A stretch of DNA of 64,000 nucleotides from Mytilus galloprovincialis (Eukaryota > Mollusca > Bivalvia > Mytilida > Mytilidae): positions 96,360,416 to 96,424,415 of the forward strand of contig NC_134840.1 of assembly GCF_965363235.1 (NCBI RefSeq), given 5' to 3'. Each line of letters begins with the position of its first letter. Position 1 is the first letter of the stretch. The translations under genes and the position numbers were made by a program. This document shows positions 12,401-25,109 of this stretch, one piece after another. The notes beneath the pieces were generated by a model. The model searched no databases. It had not been told where the DNA came from and was given only the letters and a program-made list of their open reading frames with translations.

Positions 12401-15400
12401 TCCTTAGATTTTGCCTCTGTAACGGCAATAAATTAGGTGACTGAAGACGTTTTCAAAAAAGCATCGCGTAGGTTTACTATTTTTATATCCAATCTTAAGT
12501 GTATCTGCTACTAGCTGCAAAACTTCACTGAGTGCCAAGTTATGTACTTATCAGTATAAATCTGTGATGGCACGTCCCAAACTCCAATCCGGACCGTAAT
12601 TTTAATGAGTGCGTCGTTTATACGTGCTGTTAACTAAACAGTGATGTAAAACTTTTATGGGATTAGGTCTTGAAATTTACATAAGCATCTATATATTATA
12701 GTTTTATTTTGAGAAGTTTATGGGATGTTTCAATTTTTAATACAATGCAATATGAGGCAGTTTATCATATATAATTTCCAGAAATACTTTTTACGTGTTG
12801 TCCTGTGAAATTTGATGATTCTTTTAAGGAATGTGGAATATCCAATTCTCCCTTAAATAGCTTAATATAGAACCAGATGCTCACATAAATCACCATTGTT
12901 AGATCCATACCTTTTCAAAAGTATTGGAATTTTCCCTAACATTTGTAAATTTTATAAACGAGGTTTTATCATTGTTCTCTTATAGTCGTATCATGACAAT
13001 TTCTAATTAGTTAAAATTGAGAAGATAATAATTTGTTAAGGTAATTTTGTAGGATATCATTCTCTACCTAGAATCAATAAATACGGCTAGTTTAAAATAC
13101 AATTTAATAAATATTATGTTCATTCCTTTAGCTGTATAACACAGAACCGTCGCGTGTCTATGCTTATGCCATGAAAACTTGTGAAATATAAAACCAGAAT
13201 TGCCGTCCTGGTATAATAACCTAATTATTGTCAAGTCAGTTGTATATTGTTGTTCTGTGGATTTGACGTGCGATATGATAATGACAGCCATAATTGAAGT
13301 ATACCCAGGGAGGCATTCGTTTGCATTTTACACATTGTTAATACAATAGAGAAGCATTAACAGATTAGCACGGTAAATGCTACGATTGTTCCCGGTCCCT
13401 AACAAACAATGGGATGACATTTTTTCTAATTGTTGCGTTGTCTGCTTGATTCGTTTATTAATTTCGATTGATAAATTGTCTAATTTTAGCTAATTTTCCG
13501 AGTAACCTTTATCAATTGGTATAATTCGAAACTTTCCGCCATAGCAGAATAAAGTACATTATTCACGTATCATTCAAAGGCTTAGCTTACACGAAAATAC
13601 TCTTTCTTTTATAACTTTACAGGATGTTGTTTTAATTAGTTAGGATTACTTATTTTGTGTATATCATTTGTATTACAAAGCACGCTCCATCAAACTTGTT
13701 TTTTGTGAAACTGTTTTATTATCACAGTCCATAGTCTGGTTTAGGTGTACTTTTAGTTACTTTAAAGAAATATAATTTCGCGGCATTCTATTATTGCGAT
13801 AATCATTTCCCCCCTATACTTTAAATGCAAAACCAGAATTATCGCGATAATTCAGTTTCGCGGTTTTGTTTTTGTTCGGGAAGCTATGATTTGTAGCTAT
13901 GAAAATCTCTCGGGAATGAAATTTAGTTAACAATAATTTTGATATAATGCTCTTAGCTTTGAAACTAAATTAAGACAAGAAGACAAATTAGGGATTATTT
14001 ATGATTTCAGCCTTTGTTAAATGGAAAAAATATATAAATTGTCCTTCATTTCTTCTTCGATAGGATCACATTTTCTTTCTTTAACTTATATTTAAGCGTT
14101 TGCTTTTATATTTTCTCTGCATGTATCTCGTAGGTCACGACGGGTATCATATACTAGCTAGAAATGCTTACCCTTCCGAATCCCAGGAGTCCACCCTTGG
14201 TTTTTATAGTTGCACCATATCATGATTTCTATGTCGTTTGTCGCTGACTGCGATATATCTCTTTGTCTTTTATCTTTGAAAATTGGTATACCAATTTTTT
14301 TCAACTTAAATGTATATATTTGTAGACAGCCTCGTTTGTATCTATTCTCCCTTTTTGAAACGTATCTCAATTTTTATAATTGCATATCATTTTAAATTAT
14401 TAATAAAACATGTATATATCAACATACACGTGTATGCATGTCCTGAGTCTTTGAGTTAAAAAGAAATTAAAATTAAGATGAGAGAGTTATCTTTCTTGTT
14501 GTAACTTTTCCAAGTGCTTTCCATACAATCTACATTGTATACTATATATTTGCCTTAAAGAATTTCAAATATAAAAAAGAAGATGTGGTATGATCACCAA
14601 TGAGACAGATTTCCACAATAGACCAAATGACACAGAAAGAATGTTTAGCAAATTAACAATTAAGGTTTATACTTTTTGGTGTTCAAAATGGCTGTATAAG
14701 TTGTTAAGACAAATTACATGAAACTTGAGTGATGATTTTTTTTCTTTGGAATGATTTTTCAATGACAAAATAACCGTCTGTATGTGCTTCTCAATAAAAT
14801 GATGAACATATTATTTTGTTAATCCATGCAATAAATAGATTAACTTGTCAAAGTTATCGAAATTTGTAACAGAAAATGTCGATTAATAAGTTTAATTTTA
14901 GGTCATGTCATCGACGTCAAAACACAATTATACATGTAACGAATGCACATATATAGTAATTTCAAATGAATTATCATTTACTTTCTAATAATAAAATTGT
15001 AACATTAACTTGTTTTATTTCTATAGAACAATTTTTACAAGTTATCAACTTGAAGAACTTGAAAAAGCTTTCAAAGAGGCCCACTACCCGGATGTGTACG
15101 CACGTGAGGTCCTAGCACTCAAAACAAGTCTCCCCGAGGATAGAATTCAGGTTTGTGTACATTTTTTTGTCAAGCTCATGCGTTATACTCTTTTAGTATG
15201 TTTTTCTGCAATATAGCTTGACTCAGAGATTACGGAAAAAGTATAAGAATAATGTAAAGAAGGTTTGATTGGGATTATTTGCATTGATATATTTTTTTGT
15301 GTACATGCGGTTTTTTGTTGGACTTTTTAATGAGTCTGGCCAAACTTGGACAGATCATTTTTCAATCTCCGAATGAAGACATAAAGAGCAGTTTTTATCC

Positions 15401-18400
15401 ATGCTTTTTAGACAGGGAAACGGTATTTTATTGTTTCTATGATATATCTTATGTACCATGATTAACTACATGTACCATTTAAAATACAGCAGTTGAGGGA
15501 ATATTCGTAAATGAGTGCCCAAGTGTGACAAGTTATTTCTGAAAGCGATGACATTTTACCAAGTCAGAAGCCTGTATAGTGCATTGCTTGTCATTTGTTT
15601 ATTTCTGTAAATGTTTTTTTGTAAATGATTTTATTATGCATTAGGCCGTTTAGTTTACTTGTTTGAATTGATTCATTTTTTCATGTTGGAGCATTTTATA
15701 GTCGACCATACGTTAAGGTTTTTTTTTTCTCATTGATGAAGGCCGTATGGTCGCCTTTAATTGCTTACTATATATACATGTATGTACCTCTTCATTTTAA
15801 CTCCGGTGGATAGCTGTCTCATTGTGACCATGCCACATCGCCTCATTTTTAACAAAAATGCATTTTTTTCTTTCTTATAACTTTTTGTCAGCGTATAGTT
15901 AGCGATAGGAGGCCAATGCAAGCATACACGATGTGACTCATCTCAAAAGTGAAATATATATATATACCTAAGTTCTTGTTCATGACAACCAGTGGTTTTA
16001 CCCATAAATCGAGCATACAGAAGAGGATCTTCTGTCGTGCTGAATAGTATACAATTTTGGAGACCATTTAGGACAAATGAACATTCGACCACAACCAAAA
16101 AATAATTAAGTTTATTGTGATGTATATTCTAAAAATTAAAAGGCCGGGCATTTTTTAATTTAGAGAGAGCATAAGTATATCCATAGTGAGGTTAAGTAGT
16201 TAATCTGTTTTAATGGTGATTTTAGGAGAAAATACTGTATAATATTTTCGAATAGATTTGGCTAAAATTTATCATATGTGTGGTTATAAAATGTATCCAA
16301 ATGATCAACCTAGTTTTAAATGCACGTAGATTTTAAGTTAGCATTCATTTGATAAAATCATAATTTGTATAGTTGTAGAAGATACGGAATTATAAATTCT
16401 ATAAATTTGCGCAATATAATGAATGTTAACTTAAATAAGCTGAATAAAGCAATTTGGTTTCTTTTTTCGGTGATGTATCTTTATTCTATATATCTGTAAA
16501 ACATGCATATATTTTCCCTCCATTTATTAGCTTTTATCTGTCATTGAAGAAGAAAACCCATCGACAACATGGACATTTCATTTACAAGTGCGTCCAATAA
16601 CATTGTACAGGATAATTAATAGTCGTTCAAACAGAATAAAGAATATCACGTTAGAACTATTATCTTTTCTAAGGTCGAAATAAACACCCCTGGAGACGAA
16701 TTTGTCAAATTGTATTTTGCTAAGCAGAATATTTGAAACCCAACGAGTGCAATGATGTCTAGAATTTTCAATTTATCTAATAGATTAGCTGTATTCTCCA
16801 ATGAATCTTTTAACAATTATGTGATTCCAATTAATAGATTTGTTATAGCACTCCAATCTCATCTGTCGTGACCATATTCAATTAAAAGCTAATTGCAGTG
16901 ATCACCACGCGGCAAGGTAGCCATATTGCTTTTCATTGGTGTTAGATCCGGTTTGGAAATTGGAAACAATGTATCGTATTTATTAACTGGTATAGCTACA
17001 CTGCTGTCTTCCGAATGCTAGGTCGATCATTGTCCGGGTTTTAGATTTTATCTTAATAGTTCAAACCGGTCTCGTACTCTTCATTAAAGCACAATGAGAA
17101 TAGCGTACATTAACATCTTGCTGTTGTGTTTATTAAAGCGTGACCGTTTCCTTGTTACACCCTATTAGGTTTTGTTCAGTTCGAACAGTTTGTACCATTC
17201 TCTCTGTATTGCTAACTTAGATTTAATTAGTTTAGTTTGTCACATTTTATCTGTAGCTTTTGATGTAATGGATTATAATGGGATAGTGTAACCTATTTAT
17301 TCTATATATTATAAAACTGTGTTGGTTAATTTAGAAAATAATTAAGAAACTGAGGTCCAAAATCCCTCAGACAAAGCTAATGAAAGTTATGTTTATTTTT
17401 GTCATACCGTTCTTCCGGTTTCCACATAATTATATAGGCATCCTGGTCCTCAAATGTAAAATTTATAAAGTTTTTGACTTTATACAGAGGAATAGCACCG
17501 TGTTGTTATAGAACATTAAAAAACCTTTCTTAATTTAAAGATTATTTACACAAGTTATAGAACACATTTAGACTAAATGTTATATCAATTGAGAAGTCGG
17601 CATTGAACATCTAGATCTACGTAAAAAAATGCAAATCTTTTTGACCTACTGACAAGTAACAACAGTACGTCATTATGGAACGGCTCATTCAGGTTCATTA
17701 TCAGATAAGCGATTCGTACGCATGAATTTATAACATGTTGTTTTCATTTTTTTTCTCATATATTTTGAATAAAAAGTCTCATAGTGCAATAAATATGACA
17801 TATCTCATATTTTGAAGTTGTTGTCGATAAAAAAAAATAAGTTCTGCTTTTACTTCATTCATGAATTTATATATTGATTTATTTCCGACAGTATCGTATT
17901 TTGATTTACGATAAAATAACGATATATAGGTCTCCTTAGGTCATTTAGCCTTAACCTTCAAATGCTTAGGTTTGGGCGTACTTGAAGAAGGTAATCAAGA
18001 AAAGCTCTTCAAAATTTATTGAGTTTTGTTTTCATTTCGTGTAGATAAAACATGTAGGGGTACAAATATTGTCCATGTAAGGAGCCTCTTCAGTGATTGT
18101 AATTCGGCTTTTATGATGTCATATTTGGAATTTTGTTTTGATGGTAGAAATTTGATAGCCTCGGTTTAATATTTAAATGGATGTCTAATTTTGATGACCG
18201 TATTCTTCCGGATTTGTTGAATTGTAAGATTGCTGTCTCGTTGGAGTATACCGTAATCGCTTGTCGCATCAACTTCATTTATATTTATTTAGTGATTCAT
18301 TTTTTATTATGAAAGCACTTTTAAAAGACATTATTTTTATGCCAATTTAAATTTTGATTTTTTTTCTTTCTCCAATCATTGATACAATTGTTATGTTTAT

Positions 18401-21400
18401 GAAAAAAGGAGACATGATTTATACGTCAATGTTGCAGTAACCCAACAACAAAAATCATAAGATAACCAACTGCTCTTTACTGGCGAATATAAAATCATGA
18501 GTTTAATCATTCAACGGTTTAATGTTAATCGGATTGTAGTACACAAGTTGAAAAAATGGCAAATGTATGGCATGCACAGATAAATTTTCACGAATAATGC
18601 GATTTAGAAAATCCAATTTCTACATGTAAACATCCCTTACCACAATACATAACAGTTAAACATAAAATCATTCCATATCTATGATATCTAAAATGTAAAT
18701 TAAATTCATACGAATATAAGATCATAAAACTTTTATTGGAGATTTGCAATAAATTTCGAAATATTTTGGTTGTCAATATTGTATTTAATAGACTTGTTTC
18801 ATCAGATATTTCAAGTTTGCCTTGTATAGAGTGTAAGATCAGATAAATACCACCTACTGAATCTGACAACCCCGTTAGACACGTTCTACCGCGAACAAGC
18901 ACGTGTTTGCACATCAATTAATAGGTTTCCAATTGGAAAACGGGATATTAGCGATGTAATGCATTTTCCTCTAATTATATTGTCAATGCATCATTGTATT
19001 TCAGATAAATTCTTTCTTCTCACGAATCCGGTCAACTGCCTTAAATCAGTTAGACTCATTTTGTTGTTTTATTGAATATTAACAAAGGAACTATATTTTC
19101 TATATGGATTAGACCGGCACTGCGGATATTTAAAACTCTTTTACGATAATAAGCCAACCAGCGGAAAATTATAACTAAATTGATGTGAACTGTAGCTAAC
19201 TAATGAGATAATTCAACGAATTTTATTGCATAAAAATATGCAAGATTAGTATAAAAATTTTAGCGGACGGGATTTGAAAAATGATGGTTAGTCTTTATTT
19301 TCAAATCGATTGAAATGGTTTTTTTTTTTTTATAATTGATTCTTCTTTAAATTAAAATATATTTGAATAAATAAATAAACGAAATTGAAATATTTTATGC
19401 AACCCCTTCGTCTATATTTTTTTTTCAAAAGAAGAACGATGAATATCTAAGCTACATCAAAATCTCTGATGACATTAAACGTTTACAATTATTTCAAATA
19501 TTCAACATCAAAGTGCATTTTAGCACTACTGTATTCTATTTTTCTTATTTCGCATGTTTAATAACTCATATTTTAAAGTGGTTCCTGTATATAATTCATT
19601 ACATATAATATGTTTTATAAGGATCCATGATTCTGATTGGCCAGTATCAATCGCGAACACTCCAATATCGTATTTTATTTCGGTATAAAGTACAGTTATG
19701 ACTGCATGTATGTAAATGATGCATTGCAAAAACAAAAAGATTGATATGACTCTCAATTTCATGATTAAAAAACAAAAATGTAGTTAAAAGAATTAAAAGT
19801 TCCTTTTTATTATTTTATAGGGTTGTAAAAACGTTGATTTTGCGCACATTTGTTTGTTAGTGTTTTTTTTTTAAACGCTTCCGATAATTGTTGCATGATT
19901 TAGGACCAGTGTCTTGTATTATGATGCAGCTACTAGACAGTCAGTATCTTACTTGTCTATATAGCACCAGTTTTTATGAATTATAAAGAAACAAAAACAC
20001 ATTATATTTATCTCTGTATATATATACTGATAGTTGAAGAGTGCTTTTTTGTTGTTGTACATATGAATTAAACACTATTTTTTGACATAAATTGACAATA
20101 ATATTTTTTTTTCAACAAATGCCTCACGTAGTTTTCTCTATCCCAAATCACTCATCAAATCAATAATGTTTTCACTGTATTACCACTTTACGTTATAAGG
20201 GAAACACATGTCCTTTTAGAACATATTTCAAACGCCCAGTGGCAAATACTACATGTATATTCCGGACACCTTTTGAATATGTCCTGTTTTGCATTTCTAT
20301 ACTGGACATGACGTTGTGAGATAAACCCTTCTCGTGTCTTGGTGGATTTTAAACGTTTAGTGGCTAATAATATAGTAATAACCCGGACATCTTTTGAATA
20401 TGCCCTGCTTTGTACTTTTACTAGACGTTATCAAGCAAACACTTATTGTTTCTTGATATGGACCATAAAAGTCCAGCGACAAATTGTTCAGGTATATTTT
20501 GAGCAACTCTTGCACATGCCCAAATTGTAACTTTACAGCCATGCCCTAAAGGATTCAGACGTATAATCTTATAGCCATGTTACGTACCAGTTAGGTTATT
20601 TATATTCTTCTTTATTTCCTTTTCATTTTAGAAATAGAATGAGCTATATATTTTACCTTTATATAAGCCTGAGTTTTTTTAGAAATAAAATAAATGTGAA
20701 GTTATTTAAAATTGTTGTTTCTTATTTAGGTTTGGTTCCAAAATAGAAGAGCTAAATGGAGAAAAACAGAGAAAACTTGGGGAAGAAGCAGTATCATGGC
20801 AGAGTATGGGCTTTATGGAGCCATGGTTAGGCATTCACTTCCGCTTCCTGAAACCATTATTAAAAGTGCTGAACGTGGAGTGATGGATTCATGTGCACCA
20901 TGGTTATTAAGTGAGTTTATTTCAAGTTTTTTTTAACTTGCATATGTCTCTGCATTGTACATTTTAAAGGCAATTAAATATACAAAAATATCAAAAATAA
21001 CATTCAATCAAAAGTTCGTATAAAGGATCACTGACATATCAAGTGAATACCATTAAACGTTTTAGGTAATCACTATAGCCTATGATTTTGAATATATTAA
21101 AGAACGACATGCTAAACATCACACATTTCATTTTTTTTTTACAAGTAAATATTTATTATACTATATAGATGAACAAACAATGGAACTGACGTTTTATATT
21201 TTATTTTACGTCGTGCAAAACAGAACAACATAAAAAACAAACAAACAAAACAACCATACTCACATGTATACACATATTATAGTGTAACTACCAATAAAAC
21301 ACACACTAATCCATGACCTATGTGCACTAACTGTTCCCAAATTCAGTGCACATATGCTTTCTTAAAGAAACTGTTTAGATACCCTCGAGACCCACTCGTT

Positions 21401-21936
21401 GAAAGCAAACGAAATAGTGAGACAATAGATAGATATGTAAGTCAAAGCATATTGCGTGGTCTCCAATACTTTGAAATGATGTTTCGTGTATGAGGAAGCT
21501 CAACAAGGCAACTGAAACAAATATAAAACAATGACACAGACTTTAAACTCAGTAGAGCAACAATGAAGCGAAGACATGTCACAAGTGTGTATATATCATA
21601 TAACTAAAGTACTCTGAACACTTACATTCAGATTTGTCCTCAGGTATGCACAAGAAGTCCATTGAAGCAGCCAAGACCTTTAAAGACGTCGATGAACAAT
21701 CATCTGATGATGGCAAGAGTACTAAAGACAAAGACGAAATGCGTTCGGAAAGTATCGCGACGTTACGAGCCAAAGCTTTTGAACATAGTGCCAAATTTAA
21801 CTGTGACCAATCTGAACACGAGGACACGAAATCTGTTAATGAACATGAACACTATGGTACATACCAAAGCAGATTCGAGGAACCTGGGAAGGATTCATTG
21901 GGTGAAAGTTCACAAGACGAGATTGATGTTGAATAA
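9069..21936 (+). CDS. vsx: Vsx/Chx10-type paired-class homeobox gene, copy A (five coding exons, 366 aa)
   Basis: Joining 9069-9477, 12105-12198, 15027-15150, 20730-20910 and 21644-21936 gives one open frame of 1101 nt. Residues 49-58 ([10 protein letters not shown]) are the eh1-like octapeptide expected to recruit Groucho co-repressors. A lysine run (159-164) leads into the homeodomain (about 164-223), which has WFQN at 211-214 and hence Gln50, as in Vsx and other K/Q50 paired-like proteins. The CVC domain follows (about 225-285; [13 protein letters not shown]), then an OAR-type motif (about 303-316; [11 protein letters not shown]). CVC plus Gln50 plus OAR identifies the Vsx family. In other animals Vsx proteins are nuclear transcription factors, mainly repressors, acting in retina/photoreceptor precursors and interneurons. 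Which of vertebrate VSX1 or VSX2 it resembles more cannot be told from reading alone. All introns are GT-AG, with phases 1, 2, 0 and 1. Confidence 0.95.
9478..12104. other. Vsx copy A intron 1 (2.6 kb, phase 1)
   Basis: No gene is seen. It contains an E-box-like CACGTG near 10676 and a perfect hairpin at 11443-11474 (arms CAGAGACATATAA, 6-nt loop). A ~67-bp segment is present twice (about 11501-11544 and 11567-11612; both run CTTTTTCTACAGTA to TATACCAGAAACA). Confidence 0.6.
11443..11474. repeat. Perfect 13-bp inverted repeat
   Basis: CAGAGACATATAA, a 6-nt TATAAT spacer, then TTATATGTCTCTG. It could form a hairpin in RNA or be the relic of a short inverted-repeat element. There is no sign that it is functional. 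Confidence 0.8.
12105..12198 (+). CDS. vsx: Vsx copy A, coding exon 2
   Basis: A 94-nt exon encoding residues 137-167 and two bases of Arg168. It is an acidic/Ser linker ending in six lysines and RRH, which begins the homeodomain. The acceptor is TTTTTAG; the donor is the non-consensus GTCTGT (12199 on). The split Arg codon restores RHRTIFTS across the junction. Confidence 0.9.
13775..13875. repeat. Short palindromic element (possible MITE relic)
   Basis: TTTCGCGGCATTC near 13786 and TTTCGCGGTTTTG near 13856 flank TATTGCGATAATC and the perfect palindrome GAATTATCGCGATAATTC (13836-13853). The layout suggests a small palindromic repeat, but no second copy was found here to prove mobility. Confidence 0.4.
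14573..14665 (-). repeat. Family A dispersed repeat, partial, inverted
   Basis: Reads AAGAAGATGTGGTATGATC, then CAATGAGACA and AGACCAAATGACACAGAAAG, matching the inverted end of family A as at 25979. It lies inside intron 2 of Vsx copy A. Confidence 0.8.
15027..15150 (+). CDS. vsx: Vsx copy A, coding exon 3 (homeodomain helices 1-2)
   Basis: A 124-nt exon completing Arg168 and encoding up to Gln209: [15 protein letters not shown], then [16 protein letters not shown] and LPEDRIQ. It ends in phase 0 between homeodomain residues 46 and 47, a classic intron site in paired-class genes. Copy B's exon 3 has exactly the same length and ends. Confidence 0.97.
15699..15848 (+). repeat. Family A dispersed repeat, diverged partial copy
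   Basis: GATGAAGGCCGTATGGTCGC near 15737 corresponds to the family block GTTGAAGGCCGTACGGTGAC, and GATAGCTGTCTCATTGTGAC followed by ATGCCACATC matches the family end. About 50 bp of unrelated or diverged AT-rich sequence separates the blocks. Confidence 0.65.
20215..20540. repeat. Imperfect tandem repeat, ~118-bp unit, about 3 copies
   Basis: Landmarks recur at about 118-bp spacing: CCAGTGGCAAAT-like at 20237, TTAGTGGCTAAT at 20355 and CCAGCGACAAAT at 20472. Each is followed by an ATTTTGA(G)-containing segment and a GCCC-ending block. The short AAACG(T/C)CCAGTGGCAAAT motif also appears near 2108. Confidence 0.7.
20730..20910 (+). CDS. vsx: Vsx copy A, coding exon 4 (homeodomain helix 3 and CVC domain)
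   Basis: A 181-nt exon encoding residues 210-269 plus one base. It starts [12 protein letters not shown] (the recognition helix) and runs through [18 protein letters not shown] and [14 protein letters not shown] to CAPWLL. The donor is GTGAGT. This is the most strongly conserved exon between the two copies (same length, the same GLYGAMVRH core). Confidence 0.97.
20911..21643. other. Vsx copy A intron 4 (0.7 kb, phase 1)
   Basis: AT-rich; no gene or recognisable repeat seen. Confidence 0.6.
21644..21936 (+). CDS. vsx: Vsx copy A, coding exon 5 (end of CVC, OAR motif)
   Basis: This encodes residues 270-366. [10 protein letters not shown] continues the CVC domain, then a Ser/Asp/Lys-rich linker, the OAR-type [16 protein letters not shown] (about 302-317) and an acidic tail. 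The codon split across the junction gives Ser270, where copy B has Gly (WLLG-M). The stop codon TAA lies at 21934-21936. Confidence 0.93.
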
Positions 21937-21937
21937 A
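21932..21937 (+). terminator. AATAAA overlapping the Vsx copy A stop codon
   Basis: The last sense codon and stop (GAA TAA A) form AATAAA. Use as a real polyadenylation signal would leave an extremely short 3' UTR, so it may be coincidence. No other perfect AATAAA is obvious in the next ~150 nt, although AT-rich variants (ATTAAA near 22049) exist. Confidence 0.25.
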
Positions 21938-22997
21938 TATGTGTCATACATTTATTGTTATATTTTGTTTTAATGTGTTTTTTTATTATTCTCATTATAT
22001 CTATATTATAAATATTATTGTTTGATTATATTGCTATATACATGACCATTAAATATCATTTGCAATATTAATTTGTATTTTTTAAACATTGATGTCAAAC
22101 GCTAATTAATAAGTTTTTAAGTATATATATATTCATTCCACCTTTAGCATATTCAAAGCTAAGCAGGGAAGGATCTAGGCAGTGTGAAAATTTGTGTGTG
22201 CTGGCGAAAATTGGCATACATGCTAAAATTTATGATAATTAGAAATATGATTCAGTCGATGCACATTTATTGCTAGTTTTCAAAAGTGTTGGTAAAACTT
22301 TTATTGTCGTCTGAACACAACAAACATGTTTAATTTAGAACAATTAAAATCGAGAGAAAAGGATTGCACAAAGAACAATGTAATATTCAATCTAGCTATG
22401 GTTGTAAAATGATTTATGTTTTTCTACTTTTTTTTTAACTGACATAAAATGCAGTATTTATCGAATTATAAGAAACTTCATGATACATATTAGGTATTCG
22501 CCAATAAAACAGCAATTAAATGCCACAAACCAAAGACATAGAGAGGGAAGAATACTGCCTTCAACAATAAAGCGGTATATACAATATGTAAAGCTTAATC
22601 CCTAGGAGTTAATAAAAGTTGTAGACAAGACTGTTGGTGAAACTTTCCATTTTGATTAAATTACTGCTGTGTGACTGAGATGCTATTTCATCGACTGGAT
22701 CATTTCGAAACTCTGTCGGAAACCATACGCACGTGTTAAAAGAAAGATTTGCTTCAGCACTAGATCGATAACGCTTCTGGATTTCAGTAGTCAGTACTAT
22801 GGTACTAAAAAGTAAAAACACAAAAATACTGAACTCCTGAACTTCTAATTCATTCAAACAGTGCTGATATTGTTTAAAGAAAAGTTAGATACATATTAAT
22901 ACTAGAAAATATTCTACAGTTATCTCCCTTAGATCGTATGAAATTCTAAAATGGCAAAATTGAGTTGTCACGCTTTCAACACAATCCAATACAAATT
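21937..22997. other. 3' flank of Vsx copy A
   Basis: AT-rich, presumably the 3' UTR followed by spacer. No supported gene or repeat. Confidence 0.4.
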
Positions 22998-23492
22998 AAA
23001 ATCACCGTGTATGGTCCGAGACCACAATTAATTCGTAGTGCATTTCTTCTAGAACATATTAAAAAAAATGAAAATTAAAAAAATCCCACCTGCGCTTTCT
23101 CAATGAGATGTTTACAGTGTGTTGTACTACTTTTGGGACAAATTATATCAAAATTATAGAAAACTTCATCGGCTCTAACTCAAAATATGGATAATTTTAT
23201 GTTTACGGCGTCTTGAAATCTTTTGACAGCTTCCGAAGTGCTATTTTTTAACGTTTTTCAGCTGAACCAAATCACTACTTTCCTTTAAAACTCTGGACCC
23301 AAATTTTTTTACAGTGTAATTTCACCCCTACTCCAATTTGAGGCATAAAACATGGAGAAATAAATTTGGAAGGGGTATGAAAAATATTGGCAAGTAACCC
23401 ACTTGTCAACACTAGGGACTATATTCGTGAAATCGAAAAACGAAAATCAAGCGACTACAATTGTGGTCTCGGACCGTATGATTTTACCACAA
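22998..23492. mobile_element. MITE-like element with ~30-bp terminal inverted repeats (~495 bp)
   Basis: The left end reads AAAATCACCGTGTATGGTCC, then GAGACCACAATT. The inverted right end (23455-23492) reads TAAAATCATACGGTCCGAG, then ACCACAATTG. The core GGTCCGAGACCACAATT is identical at both ends. The interior has no coding capacity, so this is non-autonomous. No unambiguous target-site duplication was found. Confidence 0.8.
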
Positions 23493-25109
23493 CTAAAAAT
23501 GGTTTCAATAATTGTGTTCGTTTTTGTTGTTGATCCATTTATTTAATCAGTAATTTTTTTCTTAAAATATTTGGAAAATAAATTTTATAATGAAAAACAC
23601 CCTTTAGTAACTTTATATTAAACGCATTACTGTTTTATATTTCCTCAGTGTATGAAGCCGTAATGTAGACCTACCTCAGGACCATTAAGCTTGAAATTAA
23701 GGCCTTTTATTTGTTTTTTTAAACATTTTATGCACGTTACTAGTTAATAATGTACAACCTAGAGAGGAAGAAAAAAACATAACCTCCGAATAAATACACT
23801 CTAGTACCGTTTTTGTTTAGGGGCTAGCTGATTGTTAAAGCACGCCTCCGGATGCGGGATTTGCTCTCTGTATTGAAGACCATGCATTGGTGGCTGTATT
23901 TTGCTCTTTTGTCGGGTTGTTGTCTCTGAAACATTCCACATTTCCGTTCTCAATTTTACTCAAATGTGTACATGCATGTACCTATTGGCAGTTTTAAACG
24001 CCCTATGGAGCTTATGTGTGTAATCTTCTACATATGCACCGACTACAAATAAATTTAGCTTTGAAATGTGAATTGACAATTTCTTACATAAAAAGTATTC
24101 CTGTTCAAACAAGCAAACTACACATTGGTTGATTATCTATATTTTAAACCGAATTTTGAATAAGAAAAAAAAATAGTTCATTTAAGTTTAAAGTTCAATT
24201 AAAATCTTTTTTTTCAAATAGTTTTCCAGTTTGTTTTTTTTTTCACTCGGACCATCTAAAACTCGCTAGAAGGAGAACCCAGAATATGGAAAACACAAAT
24301 TTAGCCTTACCATGTATAACAATGTTTCAATTTAAACATCTCCTTGATTTCAAATAAATTTGAAGAAAACTTTAAAATGCTGACTGGCCTTTAATTATCA
24401 TTGTCATTAACTCAGTTGCTTTTAAACCGGCTCCCTAATTACCAAAAACTACAACATGGTGCAACTTCATAAAATTGACGTCCAAACAAAATCTCTCTTA
24501 CAATGTGCACAAATATTTGTTGTTAATAAGTGATTTAGAAATTGATGCAGAATAAGGGATAATCAAGCAGATAAAAGGGTGTGGCTGAACTGACAAGGGG
24601 TGTGTGTCGTAACTACAGATCTAATATAGTGTAAATATTTAATTGTCACAAACAACTTTCCCACACTGCTGTTATTTTTATTGATCATATTTTGATCCAA
24701 TTGAACATTTCATATATTTCTTTTGCGCAATTTGATATTGACGTTATTCTCGATTTTGTTTTAGTGAAAATGACCAAAAACATTATACATGTGTATGTAA
24801 CTAAGTGTTTTTCCTAGTCAGGACGGAATCTCTCACTAGAATTTGTGTGCAAATAATTTATTTATTCATTTTCTAGTGTGTTACTTTTATCGAGCAACAA
24901 CCAATAACAAATGGGGATGTGACCTTTTATTGTAGTGCGCTGTAGATTGTTTTCGGTTTTTATTTCCTTGCATGATTATTATGTTTCAAACATGATCTAC
25001 GACTTAATCCTTTAACTTCTACATTTTCATGCTATGTTCTTACTTGTTGTAGCTGGTCCACTTTAACATTAAAATGTATAGTAATCTATTTCAATTTGAG
25101 GTAAAAACT
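23493..25109. other. Gene-free spacer with one repeat (23815-23955)
   Basis: No gene seen. Apart from the family D copy listed separately, the sequence is AT-rich and unremarkable. Confidence 0.4.
23815..23955 (+). repeat. Dispersed repeat family D
   Basis: GCACGCCTCCGGATGCGGG, then ATTGAAGACC, GTCGGGTTGTTGTCTCTGAA and a CCATTTCC/ATTCTCAATTTT-type end. The second half also occurs at 52030-52130 (CATTGAAGACC, GGTCGGGTTGTTGTCTCTTT, CCATTTCCATTCTCAATTTT). Confidence 0.7.

Larger units (their letters stand above)
12199..15026. other. Vsx copy A intron 2 (2.8 kb, phase 2)
   Basis: No gene is seen. It holds a perfect 18-bp palindrome at 13836-13853 with TTTCGCGG motifs on both sides (about 13775-13870), and a family A fragment in reverse orientation at 14573-14665. 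Confidence 0.6.
15151..20729. other. Vsx copy A intron 3 (5.6 kb, phase 0)
   Basis: No gene is supported. A family A relic lies at 15699-15848 and a ~118-bp imperfect tandem repeat at 20215-20540. The stretch 16660-17240 is more complex and a little richer in GC than the rest of the intron (for example CAGTGATCACCACGCGG near 16895) and could hold an enhancer; that is inference only. Confidence 0.5.

Noticed and set aside
18588-18917. 109-codon minus-strand frame in Vsx copy A intron 3
   Set aside because: Composition is that of AT-rich noncoding DNA and nothing recognisable is encoded.
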